A stretch of 64,000 nucleotides of DNA from Chionis minor (lineage: Eukaryota > Chordata > Aves > Charadriiformes > Chionididae), in NCBI GenBank assembly GCA_013398295.1, contig VZSF01009137.1, forward strand, positions 31,379 through 95,378, given 5' to 3'. The notes under the pieces are model-generated. The model saw nothing but the letters and a program-made list of their open reading frames with translations. It was not told the origin of the DNA and ran no database searches. Positions 35,534-47,780 of the stretch are shown in pieces; position 1 is the stretch's first letter, and each line of letters begins with the position of its first letter. The translations under genes and the position numbers were made by a program.

Positions 35534-38500
35534 ATGAATGGGGGCCACCGCAGAGCACCCGGTGCCAAGAACCCCACACTCGCTTCCTGTTGCCCGCAGA
35601 ACATGTGCTCCTGGATGCTGACCTGTTCCTTAGCCCTTCAGGTAAGGAGGGGACCACGGTGAGCAGCCAGGGTGATGGGGAGAGGGCTGGGATCCTCGCA
35701 GATGGCAGGGGAGGGGATGCATCCTGCCAGGCAAAGGGTGCTTGGGGCTCTGGCCAGGGTGTGCTGGGAGGGGAGTGGGTGGCGGTGGGCATGCACCCAC
35801 CCAGGGGCGCTGGGCACAGGGGGCTGCAGCTCTGGGTGGTGCAGGGAGTTGTGACCAGCCCCTCTGTTCACCGCACAGCATCTGGCTGTGCAGGCCTCCT
35901 TGCTCTGCATCTTCTACCTCCTACTACTGCCCACCCTGCCTGAGGAGCCACCCGAGGCCACCAGTGAGCTGCTGGCACGCAGCCTCTTTGCCTGCGGCAT
36001 CTCCACTGTGCTGCAGACCACCCTGGGGAGCCGGTGAGCAAGGGGGACAAAGGGGATGCAGCCTTCACTAGATGGAGAGTGACACCAGAGGGAGGGCATG
36101 TCTCTGCCCCCTCCTAGGCTGGGGGAGGACAGGGTTTGCTGGCGGTGGGAAGGGCACGAGGACTGGGTTTTCTATAACAACGCCTTGTCTGGTGGTTCTC
36201 TACCGCTGTCCCCTCCCCACTGTCACTGCATCCTCCTCTCTCATGTGTCCCTCAAGCAAAAATGCTGTGGCGTCCCCTTGCTCCTCGCTCCAGCATCATA
36301 CCCAGCTCCTCCAGGCCACCCGGTGCCTCTACTGCCCACACCCCATGGAGGGGCTGGGTGTGTGCTTTGGCAAAGCCCCTGACCTCTGTGTGCATCCCAG
36401 GTGCTGCCACTTGGGATGCGCTAGGGCACATTTGGGATATGGGGTGCCTTCCTGCCACTTTGGGATTCCCACCTCCTCCGCTTCCCATATCTCGCTCCTC
36501 CAGCAGCCAGAGCTTTGGGAGAAACCCTGTCCCCTATTTCTTCCCTAACGTGCCCTTGCTGTCCTTTTCCCCAGGCTGCCACTGGTTCAAATCCCATCCT
36601 TCGAGTACCTGGTCCCTGCCATGGTGCTGAGCTCCCACCTGTCCCTCAGTGCCAGCATGGACAGGAACGGTGAGCACAGTCCTGGAGTCTGCACCCCACA
36701 GGGTCCGGGTCATGCTGGTGCCAGGGGAACGGCAGTGTTGAGGTGCATGGGGTAGGGATGAAGGGTAGCAAGGGGTCCTGCCTGCTGGCCCCTCTGGTGA
36801 CAGTGCACAGCACCCAATTCACCCCTGGGCACACCCACAACACGTCCAGGGCCACACCACAAGACTTGTGGCCTGTGATATGCCTGGCACTGCCTCCCTG
36901 GGGCGGGATGGGGATGCTGGCACAGTCTGGCCAGCAACCCCTGCTGGGGCTGCTTTTGGACCCAGGTCCAGTCAGCCAGCATCCATGTGCATCACATCCC
37001 TCCAAAATTCCCTTCCAGTTACGACCACAGCCAACGCCTGCCCTGCACCGCATTGCACCGTCACAGGGAGCTGGGCTGCCTCACTGCGAGAGGTGGGTGC
37101 TCCTGCGCTGGGCTGGCGGTCCCCGTCCTCCTGCTCCACCAGCAGCCCAGTTGTCACCTGCATCCCTGCACCCCCAGTCCCTTTCCCAGCCCTCCTGGAG
37201 ATTGCCAGGAATCGGGGAGGTACAAGGGGATTTGTAAAGGCAATGGGGACCGTGGTGCACACGAGTGCGTATGTTGTCCTGGGACTGGGGTGAGCAGAGC
37301 ACAGGGAACAAGTGATGCTACTGAGGTGGTGGGAGTGTGGCCAAGGGGGATTGTTGGGCTGCTCTCTGTGTACCTTGCCCCAAAGGTCCCATCCTTTCCT
37401 CCTGCAGGTCTCTGGAGCCGTGCTGGTCTCTGGACTGGTTCAGCTGGTGCTGGGAGTGTCCGGCGTGGGTGGGTGGGCAGCCTGGCGCTGCGGGCCCATG
37501 GTCCTGGCCCCCAGCCTCTCCATCATTGGGCTGTCTGCATACAAGGAGGCCGCTTTCTTCTGCTCCACTAATTGGGGAATAGGACTGCTGTACGTGAGCC
37601 CAGGGACCGTGCCGGTGTGCAGCTTGCACAGCTTCCCTTCGCCAGGGGACAGGAATGGGGGAACCCCACGGTGCAAGGCACATGTTTGGGGCCCCATCGC
37701 TGTGATGCTGCGTGGTGACCTGTGCTCTCTCTCCACTAGACTCATGCTCCTCGCTGTCACCTTCTCCCAGCACCTGGGGTCCTGCCGCCTGCCCTTCTGT
37801 GCCTGGCCCCAGGCTCAGGGGGGCTCCACGGAGCCATCTGTCCCCACCTTGCGCACATTCTCGGTACTGTGGCTTGTCTGCCCCTGCTCCCTCTGCTGTG
37901 CCCAAGCTTCTCTGAGCCTGGCTCCTTGGTGGGGGCTTAGGTGGGACCTGGTGGGCCTGGAGCAGAGATGGGTGCTGGGAACAGAGGCAGGCGTGAGAAG
38001 TCCTTGGTGCAGCTCCCAGGGCATGGGTGCTGCTGGGGGAGCGCAGGCAACCTGCGCCCGAGGGTGTTGGCGCAGCAGAGCCTGGGATGCTCCCAGGGAA
38101 GATGTGGCATGGCTCTCTGGGAGCCATGACGGGAAGGACCTGCTGTCTGGGGCACAGCAGATGGGGTGCTGGCCAGGACAGGCAGGGGAGGAGGGTGCCC
38201 TGACGAGGTTCCTGTTGCTGCCTTGCAGGTACTGCTCCCATTTGCTAGTGTCTGCATCGTCTGTGCCATCCTCAGCCACCTCCACATCCCCTGGGAATCG
38301 CTGGACCTGGCCATGGCACAGCTGTCCTGGGCCAACAGTACTTCCCGTGCCCCTTGGCTCCGCATCCCCTACACAGGTGGGGGGCGGCAGGGCTGCACGC
38401 AGCTGTCTGCCTTCATCCAGGCCCCCTGCCACCCATCCCCTCTCCTTCCACTGCAGGCGAGTGGGGGTGGCCTCTGCTCACCCCCCGGGCGCTGACAGTG

Positions 38501-40068
38501 GGCATCGCCATGGCCATCGGTTGCAGCATGAACTCAGTGGGCTGCTACGTGCTGTGCGGGAGGCTGCTGCGAGCCCCCCGGCTACCCCCACACGCCTGCA
38601 ACCGGGGGCTCTGCATGGAAGGGCTGGGCAGCCTCTTGGCAGGGCTGCTGGGCACCCCGGGGGGCACTGCCGCCAGCATCGCCAACGCCTGCGCCGCCGG
38701 CCTCACGCAGGTATGCCCGTGGGGTGGGGGGGAAGGCTGGCATGGGATGGGGAGGGAATGGACCAGGGGGTGCGGGGGAGCAGTAGCACCCAGGCTGTCA
38801 CTGAGGCAGCACTGGGAAAGGCAGGTCTGTATGGCACTATGGGAGAGAGAGAGTGAGGGTTGACACTCTCCGTCCTCACTTTCCCGCCCTCCTTTCCACC
38901 AGACTGGCTCTCGCTTCTCGGTGCAAATAAGTGCCCTGGCGTGTGTGGTGCTGGGCATGTCCCCGCGGCTGGCAGGGCTCCTCACCCGCATCCCGCTGGC
39001 GGTTCATGGTGGGTACCGTGTCCTTCCCCTGCCCTGCAGTGCCCGCAGCCTGCGCGGCGCTGCCTGACTCCTGCCCTTGCAGGTGGGGTGCTCTGCGTCA
39101 CCTACGCCGTGGCCGTGGGCACGGGGATCTCCTACTTCCAGTACGCAGACATCGACTCGGGGAGGAACATCTTCATTGTCGGCTTCGCCATGTTCATGGC
39201 ACTGCTGGTGCCGCGGTGGCTCGGTGCAGCTCCAGCTCACCTGGCCACAGGTAGTGGGGACTTTGCCCAGGCAAGGTGAAACCTCGGGCCCTCTGCTGTG
39301 GTGACCACGTGTCTCCAAAGTCCTGAGAGGCTGGGGCAGCTCAGGGCAGCAGACAGCTCCCTCTCCAAGCCCTGTGTCTGCTGTGGCAGCTCCTGCCCCT
39401 TTTCCACTGCTGGGCTGGGACGTCCTGGGTGATTCTGACACTGTCCCTGCAGGCTGGGTGCCCCTGGACCTTCTCTTCCTCTCCCTGCTCATGGTCCCTG
39501 TCTTCTTAACTGGCTTCTTGTCATTTTTCCTGGAGAACACAGTCTCAGGTGAGGGTATGCTATAGCACTTCTGCATGAGCCTTGTGCTCTGAGGGCTGGA
39601 TCTGGCCATGGGACTGTCCCCAAACTCTGCCACCAAACAGCCCTGCTGGGTGTCCCGGCACTGGTGTGGGCTGGGATGGTGCAGCCGGAGGAAGGGGCTC
39701 CCATCTCACTGCCCACCACCCTGGATGCAGGAACCCTGGAGGAGCGAGGGCTGCTCTCTGACCTGGTGCTGCAGAAAGCTGGGGCAGGTGCTTACCACCC
39801 CTGTGGAGAGAGGGGAGAAGCCAGCCAGGTGTATGGGCTCCCTGCTGGACTGAAGAGGCTGCTGCCATCCCCCTGCAAAGCCTTCCCCTGCTGCTTCCTC
39901 TGCCCAGGGAGTGAGGAGGAGGAGGATGAGGGCAGCTGTGCCCCTGAGGAGGGGACTGCTGCCCTAGAGGAAGGGACACATTTGCTGCCCAAACCTGGCT
40001 CAGGGGAGCTACAGCCGCACAGGAGGACGAGCGAGATGGAGATGTCCGTGTGGCACAGTGTGGCCTGA
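35534..40068 (+). CDS. SLC23A3: SLC23A3, orphan nucleobase/ascorbate transporter family member, 12 coding exons
   Basis: Coding exons: 35534-35641, 35879-36033, 36575-36669, 37019-37092, 37408-37589, 37740-37863, 38229-38376, 38457-38710, 38903-39008, 39083-39250, 39453-39548, 39731-40068; total 615 codons, close to the human length (about 610). Exons 2-11 encode hydrophobic helices typical of the SLC23 fold, with landmarks shared with human SLC23A3: GISTVLQTTLGSRLPLVQ, GPMVLAPSLSIIGLSA, WPLLTPRAL, SPRLAGLLTRIP and DIDSGRNIFIVGFAMFMALL. The tail is acidic and cytosolic-looking. Human SLC23A3 has no firmly established substrate. The start is the least certain part. ATG 35534 gives the right length and an APGAKNP segment like human; alternatives are ATG 35603, or an upstream exon spliced to the acceptor at 35598-35599. 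The exon-8 family signature is altered (see findings). Confidence 0.92.
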
Positions 40069-41652
40069 CCCCATGGCACGGGGATACCTCATAGGGGCTG
40101 GGGCTGTGTCCCCAAGGCAGCTTGCAAACCACTTTGCTCCTTATTTCTGAATCCCATGTGGACTGGAGGGACCTGCATTTCTACACTCCCAGCACGAACC
40201 TCACTTCACAGCTTGGGAGCGAGTTATAAAAACTTTCAACCACCTTTGCCTTTTCCAGGCGTTTCCTTTCCAGCCAGGATTTGCCTGAGAGATGCCAGGC
40301 ACCCTCCCATGGTGACCTGAGGACTGTGACCGTGGAGAGCACAGCCACCAGGTGCCACTGCAGCTGGGGATGTAGGTGTCCCTGAAGCACACCATCACCC
40401 TGGGGATGTGGCTGGGGAAGGGCTCAGTGCTTTGGCCAGCCCCAAAGGGGCTCAAAGTTAAGCTCGCCACTTAACGGCCCCTCAAGTATTGCTCTTGCTG
40501 CTAAACCAGCCAGCCGCAGGTCTTTGGGCAAGAAAACATTGCCTTTGACCCCCGTCATTAAGCTCGGTGCCTGGGTTGGTTTCCCGCTGCTGACTCCAGC
40601 AGAGTCTGGACCAGCCCTGCTTGCTGCTCCAGGGTTTAGAGCAGATCAGAGTCCGCGAGCAGAGCCTTGCGTCCCCGTGCTGCCTCCACCAGTCTGAACT
40701 GGCTTGCAAAAGCCCACCACTGGGGTAGGAAGAGCTGGGGCTTTGCAGCCCTTGGGTGATGCAAGCTGGGCCTGGGTACAAGCTTGAAGGAAGGAAGGGC
40801 TTGGGCTGGGAGATCGATGGAGCCAGTCTATGGGAGTGATGTGCCTGGGCTGGACCACAGCTCCAGGTTGTGGCCGCCCCCTCCACCTGAGGACTCAGGT
40901 GGGAACACCCAAAGGTGGCTGCAGGATGGAAGGGACGCGGTGCCGCTGTGCGTGCAAGTCCCCAGGGTGAGCCCCCTTTCCCCAGCTGCCTGTGATCCCC
41001 CCAGCTGGGCACTGTGCACCTGGCGGGCATGGGGTGTAACATACCCCCACCCAGCCAGCACCCCAACCTGGCCCCGCACCCCAAACCCTCCTGCGCCCTA
41101 ACCTGGCCATACAACCCCTCCTGCACCCCAAAACCCCTGCCTGCTCCCACCTGCCCTGGCACCCCCTCAGGATGCAAACCCTCTGGGATGACCACCCTCC
41201 CCCGGCCCTGCCCCGAGGGCGGCTGCAGCCTGCACGGTAGGGAGAGGGGGGTGGTGGTGTGTGAATAGGGCGCAAATGGGGGGGCTCAGGGGCAGTGCAT
41301 GGTGTGTGTGTGGGGGGGCAGTTTGTGGGGGCAGGGTGGATGGCCTCAGTGCATGGGGTGCAGGTAGGGGAGTGTCACAGTCAGAGCGTGGGTGCTGGGT
41401 AGGGCGGTCAGTGCCCAGGGGGGAGGATGGTGGGCTGGGGGGTGTGTGGTGCCCACGGTCCCTGCCAGGCTGGCACAGCACTGCTCTGTGGTGCCTTATG
41501 AGCCCGCTCCCTGGGCACGGGGGCCACGGGCACCTGCAGCCCCAGTTATGCGGGGCTCACTGGGGTGCAGCAGCGAGCCCAGGAGAGCAGCGGTGCGGGT
41601 GCACGCCCTGTGCCATGCCTGCGTGGGCACCCCATGGATGCTGGGGATGAGG

Positions 41653-41658
41653 AATAAA
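41653..41658 (+). terminator. Candidate polyadenylation signal for SLC23A3
   Basis: AATAAA 1.6 kb past the SLC23A3 stop and before the NHEJ1 promoter region. It is the first canonical hexamer seen downstream of the gene. The implied 3' UTR is long, so use is uncertain. Confidence 0.4.
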
Positions 41659-42029
41659 CCCAGAGGGCCAAGGGACAGGAGCCCCCGGCTGCTGCTGCGT
41701 CTCCGTGCTGTGCCATGCCCACAGCCTGAGGGCTGTGCCCAGCTGGGTGCTTATACCGGGACATTTCCTAACAGGAACAAGTGCAAAACAAAGCGCTAAA
41801 GCATTTCAATCCACATCGCTTTGCACAGTGTCTTGGATGCGGCACCTCCCGTGATGACTGTGGAGGCTTGAGAGGGTCACGCCAGCTCGGGTCCCCATCC
41901 TGCTCAGCAGGTGAGGGATGAGGAGCAGTCGCTCCCAGGACCCTGAGGAAGCGACGGCCGTGACCATTTTCCCTGTGCTGGTGACCCATGGCGTGTGGCG
42001 CTATGCATCCCGGCGTGCCCCGGCACCTC

Positions 42030-42330
42030 GCAGGCTGCGGAAGAGAGCAGCATGCTGGGAGCCGTAGTCTGGCCCTCGCCTCCGGCCTGGCATCACTCGC
42101 CTCTGCAAAGCCCCTCGCCCCGACAGCCTTTGGCCCCTCTGCTCTTCTCGCCCTCGGGTAACTCCGTGGCTCCGCGGAGCCCCTGTCCTGCAGGGACGCC
42201 GGGTCCCCAAGTGTTTTGGCAGGCACGGAGCCTGCGGCAGGGAGGAACGGGAAGCGGCCATGCTCGCAGGCGTCTGTGCAGGCAGGGGACGGCGTGTGAC
42301 TCCCGCGGAGCACAGGGACGGGGTCTCTGA
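42030..42330 (+). promoter_or_regulatory. Probable NHEJ1 promoter with ZNF143/SBS and ETS motifs
   Basis: GCATGCTGGGAGCCGTAGT at 42050-42068 is close to the ZNF143/SBS element (reverse of ACTACANNTCCCAGCATGC), which marks housekeeping TSSs. GCGGAAGAG just before it is ETS-like. CpGs are raised through about 42300. The position, 450-740 bases before the first coding exon, fits a promoter with a non-coding first exon. The exact TSS and donor were not determined. Confidence 0.6.
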
Positions 42331-42770
42331 GCAGGAGGAGGGCTGCGGTGTCCTGCTGCCCGTCCTGACACAAGCTGGGAGGCTTAAATATTAATTTGCA
42401 TGCAGAGATCTCGCTGCGTTAACGTTAGCAAGCACTGGATAATGCTGGGGGGGGAGGGGGGGAGCAGCAGTTACATTGCCATGTGTCTGCTGGTGCGTTT
42501 GGGGTGCTTATTGTGAGTTGGGGGTAGGAACTGCCCCCAGGAGTGCTCCACCCAAGGAGCTCCCCAAAATGCCCGCCCCAGCAGGGCTGCATGCATGTGC
42601 AGGTATGTGCGTGTGACCAGAGCCGGCAAAGCATCCTCACCCCCACGCTGCGAGGTGGGGCTGGCACCGTGGAGGGGCCGGCAGGGACTGAGGGTCCCTG
42701 TGAGGCCACCCCAGGGACCAGGGTCTTCCTGGGCTGGGGGTGAGGCAGAGACCTGATTGCTGTCTTGCAG

Positions 42771-45700
42771 ATGGAGGGCTCCGAGGAGCTGGAGAGCAGC
42801 CTCCTGACACAGCCCTGGGCTTCTGTTTGCTTTGGTGAGTCCGCTTTTCTTGCCAAAGTGTGCTTCAGGGATACTGGCTACATCCTGCTGATCTCCGACC
42901 TCAGCAGTGTCTGGTACGAGACTGCAGACGTTGAGGTCGTGGGACAAAGGTCCAAGGTGAGTGTCTGGAAAGTCTAGGGACCTCCTTTTCTCCTCACAGC
43001 CGCTGACACCCCAGCATAAACTGCTTGGGACCCAATGACTGTTGGATATGACAGGGCTTGGGTGCAAATGCCTGGCCTGGGAAGTCCCGGGGAGGCTCAG
43101 CCCAAGTGCTGCCATCCTGGTTGGCTGAGCACCCTCCTCCTGGGAGAGTGGGCCAGGCTATTTAGCATGCCCAGGGCAGCCAGGCGTGCACTGGGCCTGC
43201 ACGCTGAGGCTGGCACACTCATTTCATTTGTGGGCTGGATGGGCAGCTGGTTTCCCCAGGACCAGCGTACTAAGGAGGAGCTGGAAACAAGGCTGCCTTC
43301 CCACCAGTGATGGAGAGACTCCTGTTCATGTTCCTAGCCAGGCACAGGCTCCCAAGGGGTGTCCGTTAAGCACGGCCCCCAAAACACACGGCGCCATGCC
43401 TCATGCCCTCACCCTAGCCTGTGTGCCCAGGGCCCAACATGCCACCCATCTGTCGCGTCTCTCTGTCACAGAGTGGCTGTGCTGGGCAGCTGTTGGCAGG
43501 AGGGGTGGGTGTGCGGTGGCAGCTCTCCCCCAGCTTTGGCGGGTTAGTTGAGCTGTGACAGCTCTCAGCCAGCCTGTGACACTCGTGGTGGCATGTGGGG
43601 CAGATGCGCTAGTGGAGACCATTGCAGCCTGCCCACCATCCAAATCCTCCTGGCCTGGTGGGGCGGAGGAGCCTTCCCTGTTTGGTTGGCCTGGGAGAAC
43701 CAGTGGGGAATGTCCTGTTGCGGAGCTGGAAGCTGAGGCCCAGAGACGGCTTTCTGCAGCACTGGGACATACAGATGCAGTTTGTCTCCTTCTGTGCTGG
43801 AGTTTCTGCTGCTTTTTTCCCACTGCCAAGCTCCCCCAGGTGCTGCTGTACTTCTAATCTTGCCTTTCCCCAGGAGCTGAATAAGCGTCTGACGGTCCAC
43901 GTGTCCTCCTTCCTGCACCGCTTGAGCAACCTGATGTGTCGCTTGCTGGCAGGGCAGCCGGACACTGCCACCTCCTTCTCTTGCCACCACATTGCCGGTG
44001 GCCTCAGCCTGCACGTGAAGAGCGAGCTCTCAGGACTGCCCTTCTACTGGGACTTCCACTGCTGCCCCGCTCCCGTGGAGATGGTGAGCGAAGCTGCGGA
44101 GAGTTCAGGGAGGGGGACAACCAAAATTAAGGATTGTGTCCTGACGCTTGGAGGCTTATGGGTGGTCTCAGGCTGTGCTGGTGGCTCTGCTGCCCCTCCC
44201 AAGGTTCACTGTCCCTGTTCCTTCCCACTGAGGCTTTGGCACCTCGGTTGGTGCCTTGCAGGGAGATGCCCAGTTTGGGATGATGCCCCGCCAGTGCGCT
44301 GGCACAGCGGAGCAATGCTGTTCTCCTTTGGCGCGTGCTGTGAAGCGGGGTGCCGAGCCGTGGGTACCCCCAAAGGACCCACAGGTGGTCTGTCGCCACA
44401 GAGGGAGTTAAAGCGGGGTCTCCCCGGCTGTTAAGGGGTTGCTCTTACCCCCAGGCTGCCTAAAATTCCGGGTTTCGGGAGCCCGGTGGCGCAAGCTGAG
44501 CGCCCGGGGGCAGCAGCCCCGCCGGACCCCCAGCAGGTGGGGTGGGCGCTGCGGGGCCGGCGCTGCCCGGGCCGCCCCCCACCCTCGCCCCCGGCACCCC
44601 GGGGCCCTGCGGCCCTGCGCGCACAAGAGGGCGCCCGGTACCCGCTAACCGCCTCGGCGGGAGCCTCCGGCGGCAGCACCGGCCCCGGGGCCGGCCCTGC
44701 GGCTCCGCTGCCGGCGGGAGGCATCGCCCTCCGTCCCCGACACCCTCCTCCCGCCGGGTCCTGCCGCGGGGCACGTCCCTTCGCCCCCCCCCGAATGCTT
44801 GGGCTCCACGGGGAGGAGAGCTGGGATCCCCAGACGCTGTGGGGGGGTCTGTCCTCACTTCAGGGTTGGGCTGGGGAGGAAATAAACTCGGGGTCCTGGC
44901 GTGGGATCACCCCAGGGACTTGCTGTCCCTCCCTGGGCAAGAAGCGCGGAGGCTGAGCTGAGAAGGTGCAAAGCCCAAGCTCTCAGCTGGTAGGTGCTCC
45001 TCTCCCTTTGCTTGGAATGGTGCTGGATGTCTGCAAGGCACCCAGGAAGTGGGAAGCAGCTGGGGCGCTGAGCGTGGCTGGTGTGGATGCAGGAATGGGG
45101 ATCAACTCTGCCCAGCAGCCGGCCAGGGGCTCGAAGCAGGCACGGAGCCCTCCTGGCAAACCGCTGCTTGCCCCGTCCCAGCTCTGTGGCAGATGGTGCC
45201 ATCTGAGCGCTTGGGTGGCTGATGGCCATCACCTCTGTGGCTCGTCCCCGAGGGTGAGCAGAGCGTGGAGCACGCAGTGGGCTTGCTGCGGGAGCGAGAA
45301 AGCTCCATGAGCAATGCTGGGTTTGCTGCCCTCTCACCCGTGGGCTCAGCCTGGCCACAAAGACCAGGGGCGTGCTGGGGTGGCGGGGTCCCAAACACCC
45401 TCTCAAGGGCTGCGGGAGGTGATGGGCAGGAGGCTGCTCCGTGTGCCTGGTGGGCCGGGGCAGCTCAGCCTGGCTCCGGGGCAGGTGACATGGCCAGGGC
45501 TCTGCATGGCGCTTGTGCTGTAAGCTAAGGGTGGGCACACGGAGCTGCAGTGGGGAGCTGCAGCCTGCGCAATTCCTGCACATTGCGATCCCTGCTGCTT
45601 TGGATCTCTTCTCCCTGGGAAAGTCTCTGCTGTTCCTCAAGCTGCAGCTTTACGCTTTGAGTCCTTCTGCTTTTTCGTCCAGCTCGGCCCGTTTCCTGTG

Positions 45701-47780
45701 TAGGAACATGCCTTGGGGTGCGTGGAGATGTGGGGAGGATCTGGGTGGCACATGGGGGGCTCTCTGCCTCCTGCTGCACCCCAAATGGTGGGCGGAGCAT
45801 TGCCCACCCCTGCACCCTGTCCCCATGGGGCTCTCCCACCCAAGCTCTCCCCTGCTGCAGCCCCCCGCTGTGAAAGGATGGGGCTGGGATGGAGATACGT
45901 GCCCTGCAGCATCCTGCCTCCCTTCTCCCAGCTCATGTCTTTTGACCGCTTCCCACTGGATTTGGGTGAGATATGGGGTACCTTGGGGAGCCCTGTGTGA
46001 CTTGGAGTATAGGTCTTGCTAGGACCTTGCTAGCTGCTCTGCTTTGACCTTTCTATGGACAGCTGTGTGCATCCCTGGATCTTCCCTAGAGTGTCCCTCC
46101 TCCATCCTAGGTGTCCCGTCACCTTGTGCGGCCCCTCATTCGGATGGGCTTGGCGCTGCAGTGCCAGGTGCAAGAGCTGACCTCCCTGCTGCTCCAAAAG
46201 GATGCTGAGATCGAAGACTACAGGGAAAGCGGGGCTGCTCTCAGCAGAGGTGAGGAGGGATGCCTGGGGCCGAGAGAGGAGCAAACAGGGAATGAGTTTC
46301 CTCCTTAGCGTGGGGCTGGCGTGCTTCGTTCCCTTTGGCTATTACCCAGCCAGGCTTGTGTTTCATGTTCAGCCGCGCAGGCAGCGAGACAGTAGCCAGA
46401 AGGCTGGGGAGCAGCCCTTGGGGAGAGCTGGGGGAGGAACAGCCCTTGACCGGTAGCCGGAGGAATTGTGGAGTCGCCAAGGGGCTCTTGGCTTTGCTGA
46501 GAGCACCTGGCTGCTCCCCAGGAGCTGGCGGGGATGCCAGTGAGGGCCGGCCCTGGAGTGGTGTCAGGCTCCCGTCCTGAGTGCTTGGAGAGCAACCAGG
46601 GGCTCCCGGCTCTCCCCACCGTGGGAAGCACAGCCATGCGCGCGGGCACCCCTCCAGCACCCAGCCCACCTCACCATGGTGGGGGGATGGGCAGGAGCAA
46701 GCCCCTCAGGTAGGACATGGGTCAGGACCTGCCTGGGGGGCCACCTGGGGGGGGAAAAGGGGTTGTCCTCTGCCCATGGAAGTTGGCTGGGTGCTGTTTT
46801 TTCGGTCGTACTGTGCTAGCGCCATGCTCTATCCTGCTACCAGAGGTGATACCTGCCCTTCTGTGGGAACCTTGCCCCCTCGGGATGTGGGGTTCGCTGG
46901 GGGCCAGCCATGGCTTGGCCAGGAAGATGATGTGGTCCAGACCCTGTGCCATGGCAGGAACCCCACCACAGGAGCCTGGATCTGCCCTGCAGCTGTACCA
47001 GAGCTGCACCAGCTGGCTGTGCTCTCCTTTCTCCTCCTACGTGCCAGCATTGTGGGGCTCAGAGCAGCCAGGACAACCCAGTTTGGGTCCAAACTGATGC
47101 TGGTGGGCAGGCAGCCTCTCTTGTCCCTTGCCTGGGCAGGGCAGGAAGCTGGGTGGAAGCTTTGCACCAGCACTGCAAAGCTCGCCAGGCGCTTCTCCAG
47201 ACAACATCTTAGGACGTTGGGAAAAATCAGTGCTTTGAAGGAGGCTCAGAGAAGAATGAGAGGTAACAGGGGTTTGTCCTTGTCCTGCAAGAGGAAGACA
47301 CAGGCTGGCTCACCCCTCCAGAAAAGCAACTGTAGACAAGCAGTCACCTGTCCCTGGAGCATGGCTGTGCGATGCTTAACTCAGGCAGCTCCTTCAAGCT
47401 GGGAATGGTGCTGAACATGTCCTGCCACTGTCCCCTGCTGCTCTGTGTGGGAGAGTGCTGGGACAAGTGTGGGAGCTCTGGGCTCTGCTACCTGGCTGTT
47501 GTGTGCATCAACAGTGTGCTTCCCTGTGGTCCTTGCACCCTCTGCTAACCCGGTGATGCGTCCCTAGCCCAAGGGGCCCACTGGCCTCTCCTGCTGGCTC
47601 TGGGGTAAGGCTGCTGGAGTCGTTCCCCTGCAGCCCCCTCGTCCCACAGGCAGAGGAAGGGGAAGCCGGGGTGGGAGGTCTGGCCAGTCCTGCCCAGTCT
47701 GACCCCTGCTCTCCCTTGCAGACCGTCTGCGGACAGAGCCTTTCCAGGAGCAGACGTTTCAGCAGAACTTCATGGCTGAG
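42771..47780 (+). CDS. NHEJ1: NHEJ1 (XLF/Cernunnos), first four coding exons; gene continues beyond the window
   Basis: Coding exons seen: 42771-42956, 43874-44083, 46111-46249 and 47722-47780, giving 198 codons. They match human XLF from the N-terminus (QPWA motif near residue 17) through the [10 protein letters not shown] strand of the globular head to the RTEPF stretch of the coiled-coil stalk. Phases agree and the frame is open, so the end at 47780 is an exon boundary, not a stop. The remaining roughly 100 residues, including the basic Ku-binding C-terminus, are not seen before 64000. XLF pairs with XRCC4 to bridge broken DNA ends and stimulate ligase IV in the nucleus. The acceptor AG lies directly before the ATG, so the start codon is the first triplet of its exon and the 5' UTR must come from an upstream exon. 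Confidence 0.94.
44440..44800. promoter_or_regulatory. Intronic CpG-rich block in NHEJ1
   Basis: Between the coding exons at 43874-44083 and 46111-46249 lies about 360 bases of very high GC with frequent CpG (GCGCCCGG, CCGCCTCGGCGGG). The block contrasts with the TG/CA-rich intron around it, which suggests it is kept unmethylated. It could be an internal promoter or enhancer. No exon or TATA box was identified. Confidence 0.4.
44801..46110. other. Rest of NHEJ1 intron between coding exons 2 and 3
   Basis: GC-rich intron sequence with no recognised repeat, exon or RNA gene. The open frames seen on both strands lack any known motif. Confidence 0.5.
46250..47721. other. NHEJ1 intron between coding exons 3 and 4
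   Basis: About 1.5 kb of intron, ending in CTCTCCCTTGCAG before the next exon. Long open frames (for example 46581-47414, plus) match no protein I know and cross no sensible splice sites. No repeats were recognised. Confidence 0.5.

Larger units (their letters stand above)
40069..42770. other. Spacer between SLC23A3 and NHEJ1 coding exons
   Basis: Contains the presumed SLC23A3 3' UTR, with an AATAAA at 41653-41658. A C-rich low-complexity stretch of CACCCC units lies at about 41040-41170. A promoter-like region at 42030-42330 probably starts NHEJ1, with a non-coding first exon and first intron after it. No coding exon was recognised. Confidence 0.5.

Noticed and set aside
37312..38856. 514-codon plus-strand open frame
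   Set aside because: It runs through four SLC23A3 exons and their introns in one frame. Splice sites and human similarity show a spliced gene; the openness comes from GC-rich introns.
46581..47414. 277-codon plus-strand frame in NHEJ1
   Set aside because: It lies wholly in an intron, has no recognisable domain, and is one of many chance frames in GC-rich DNA.
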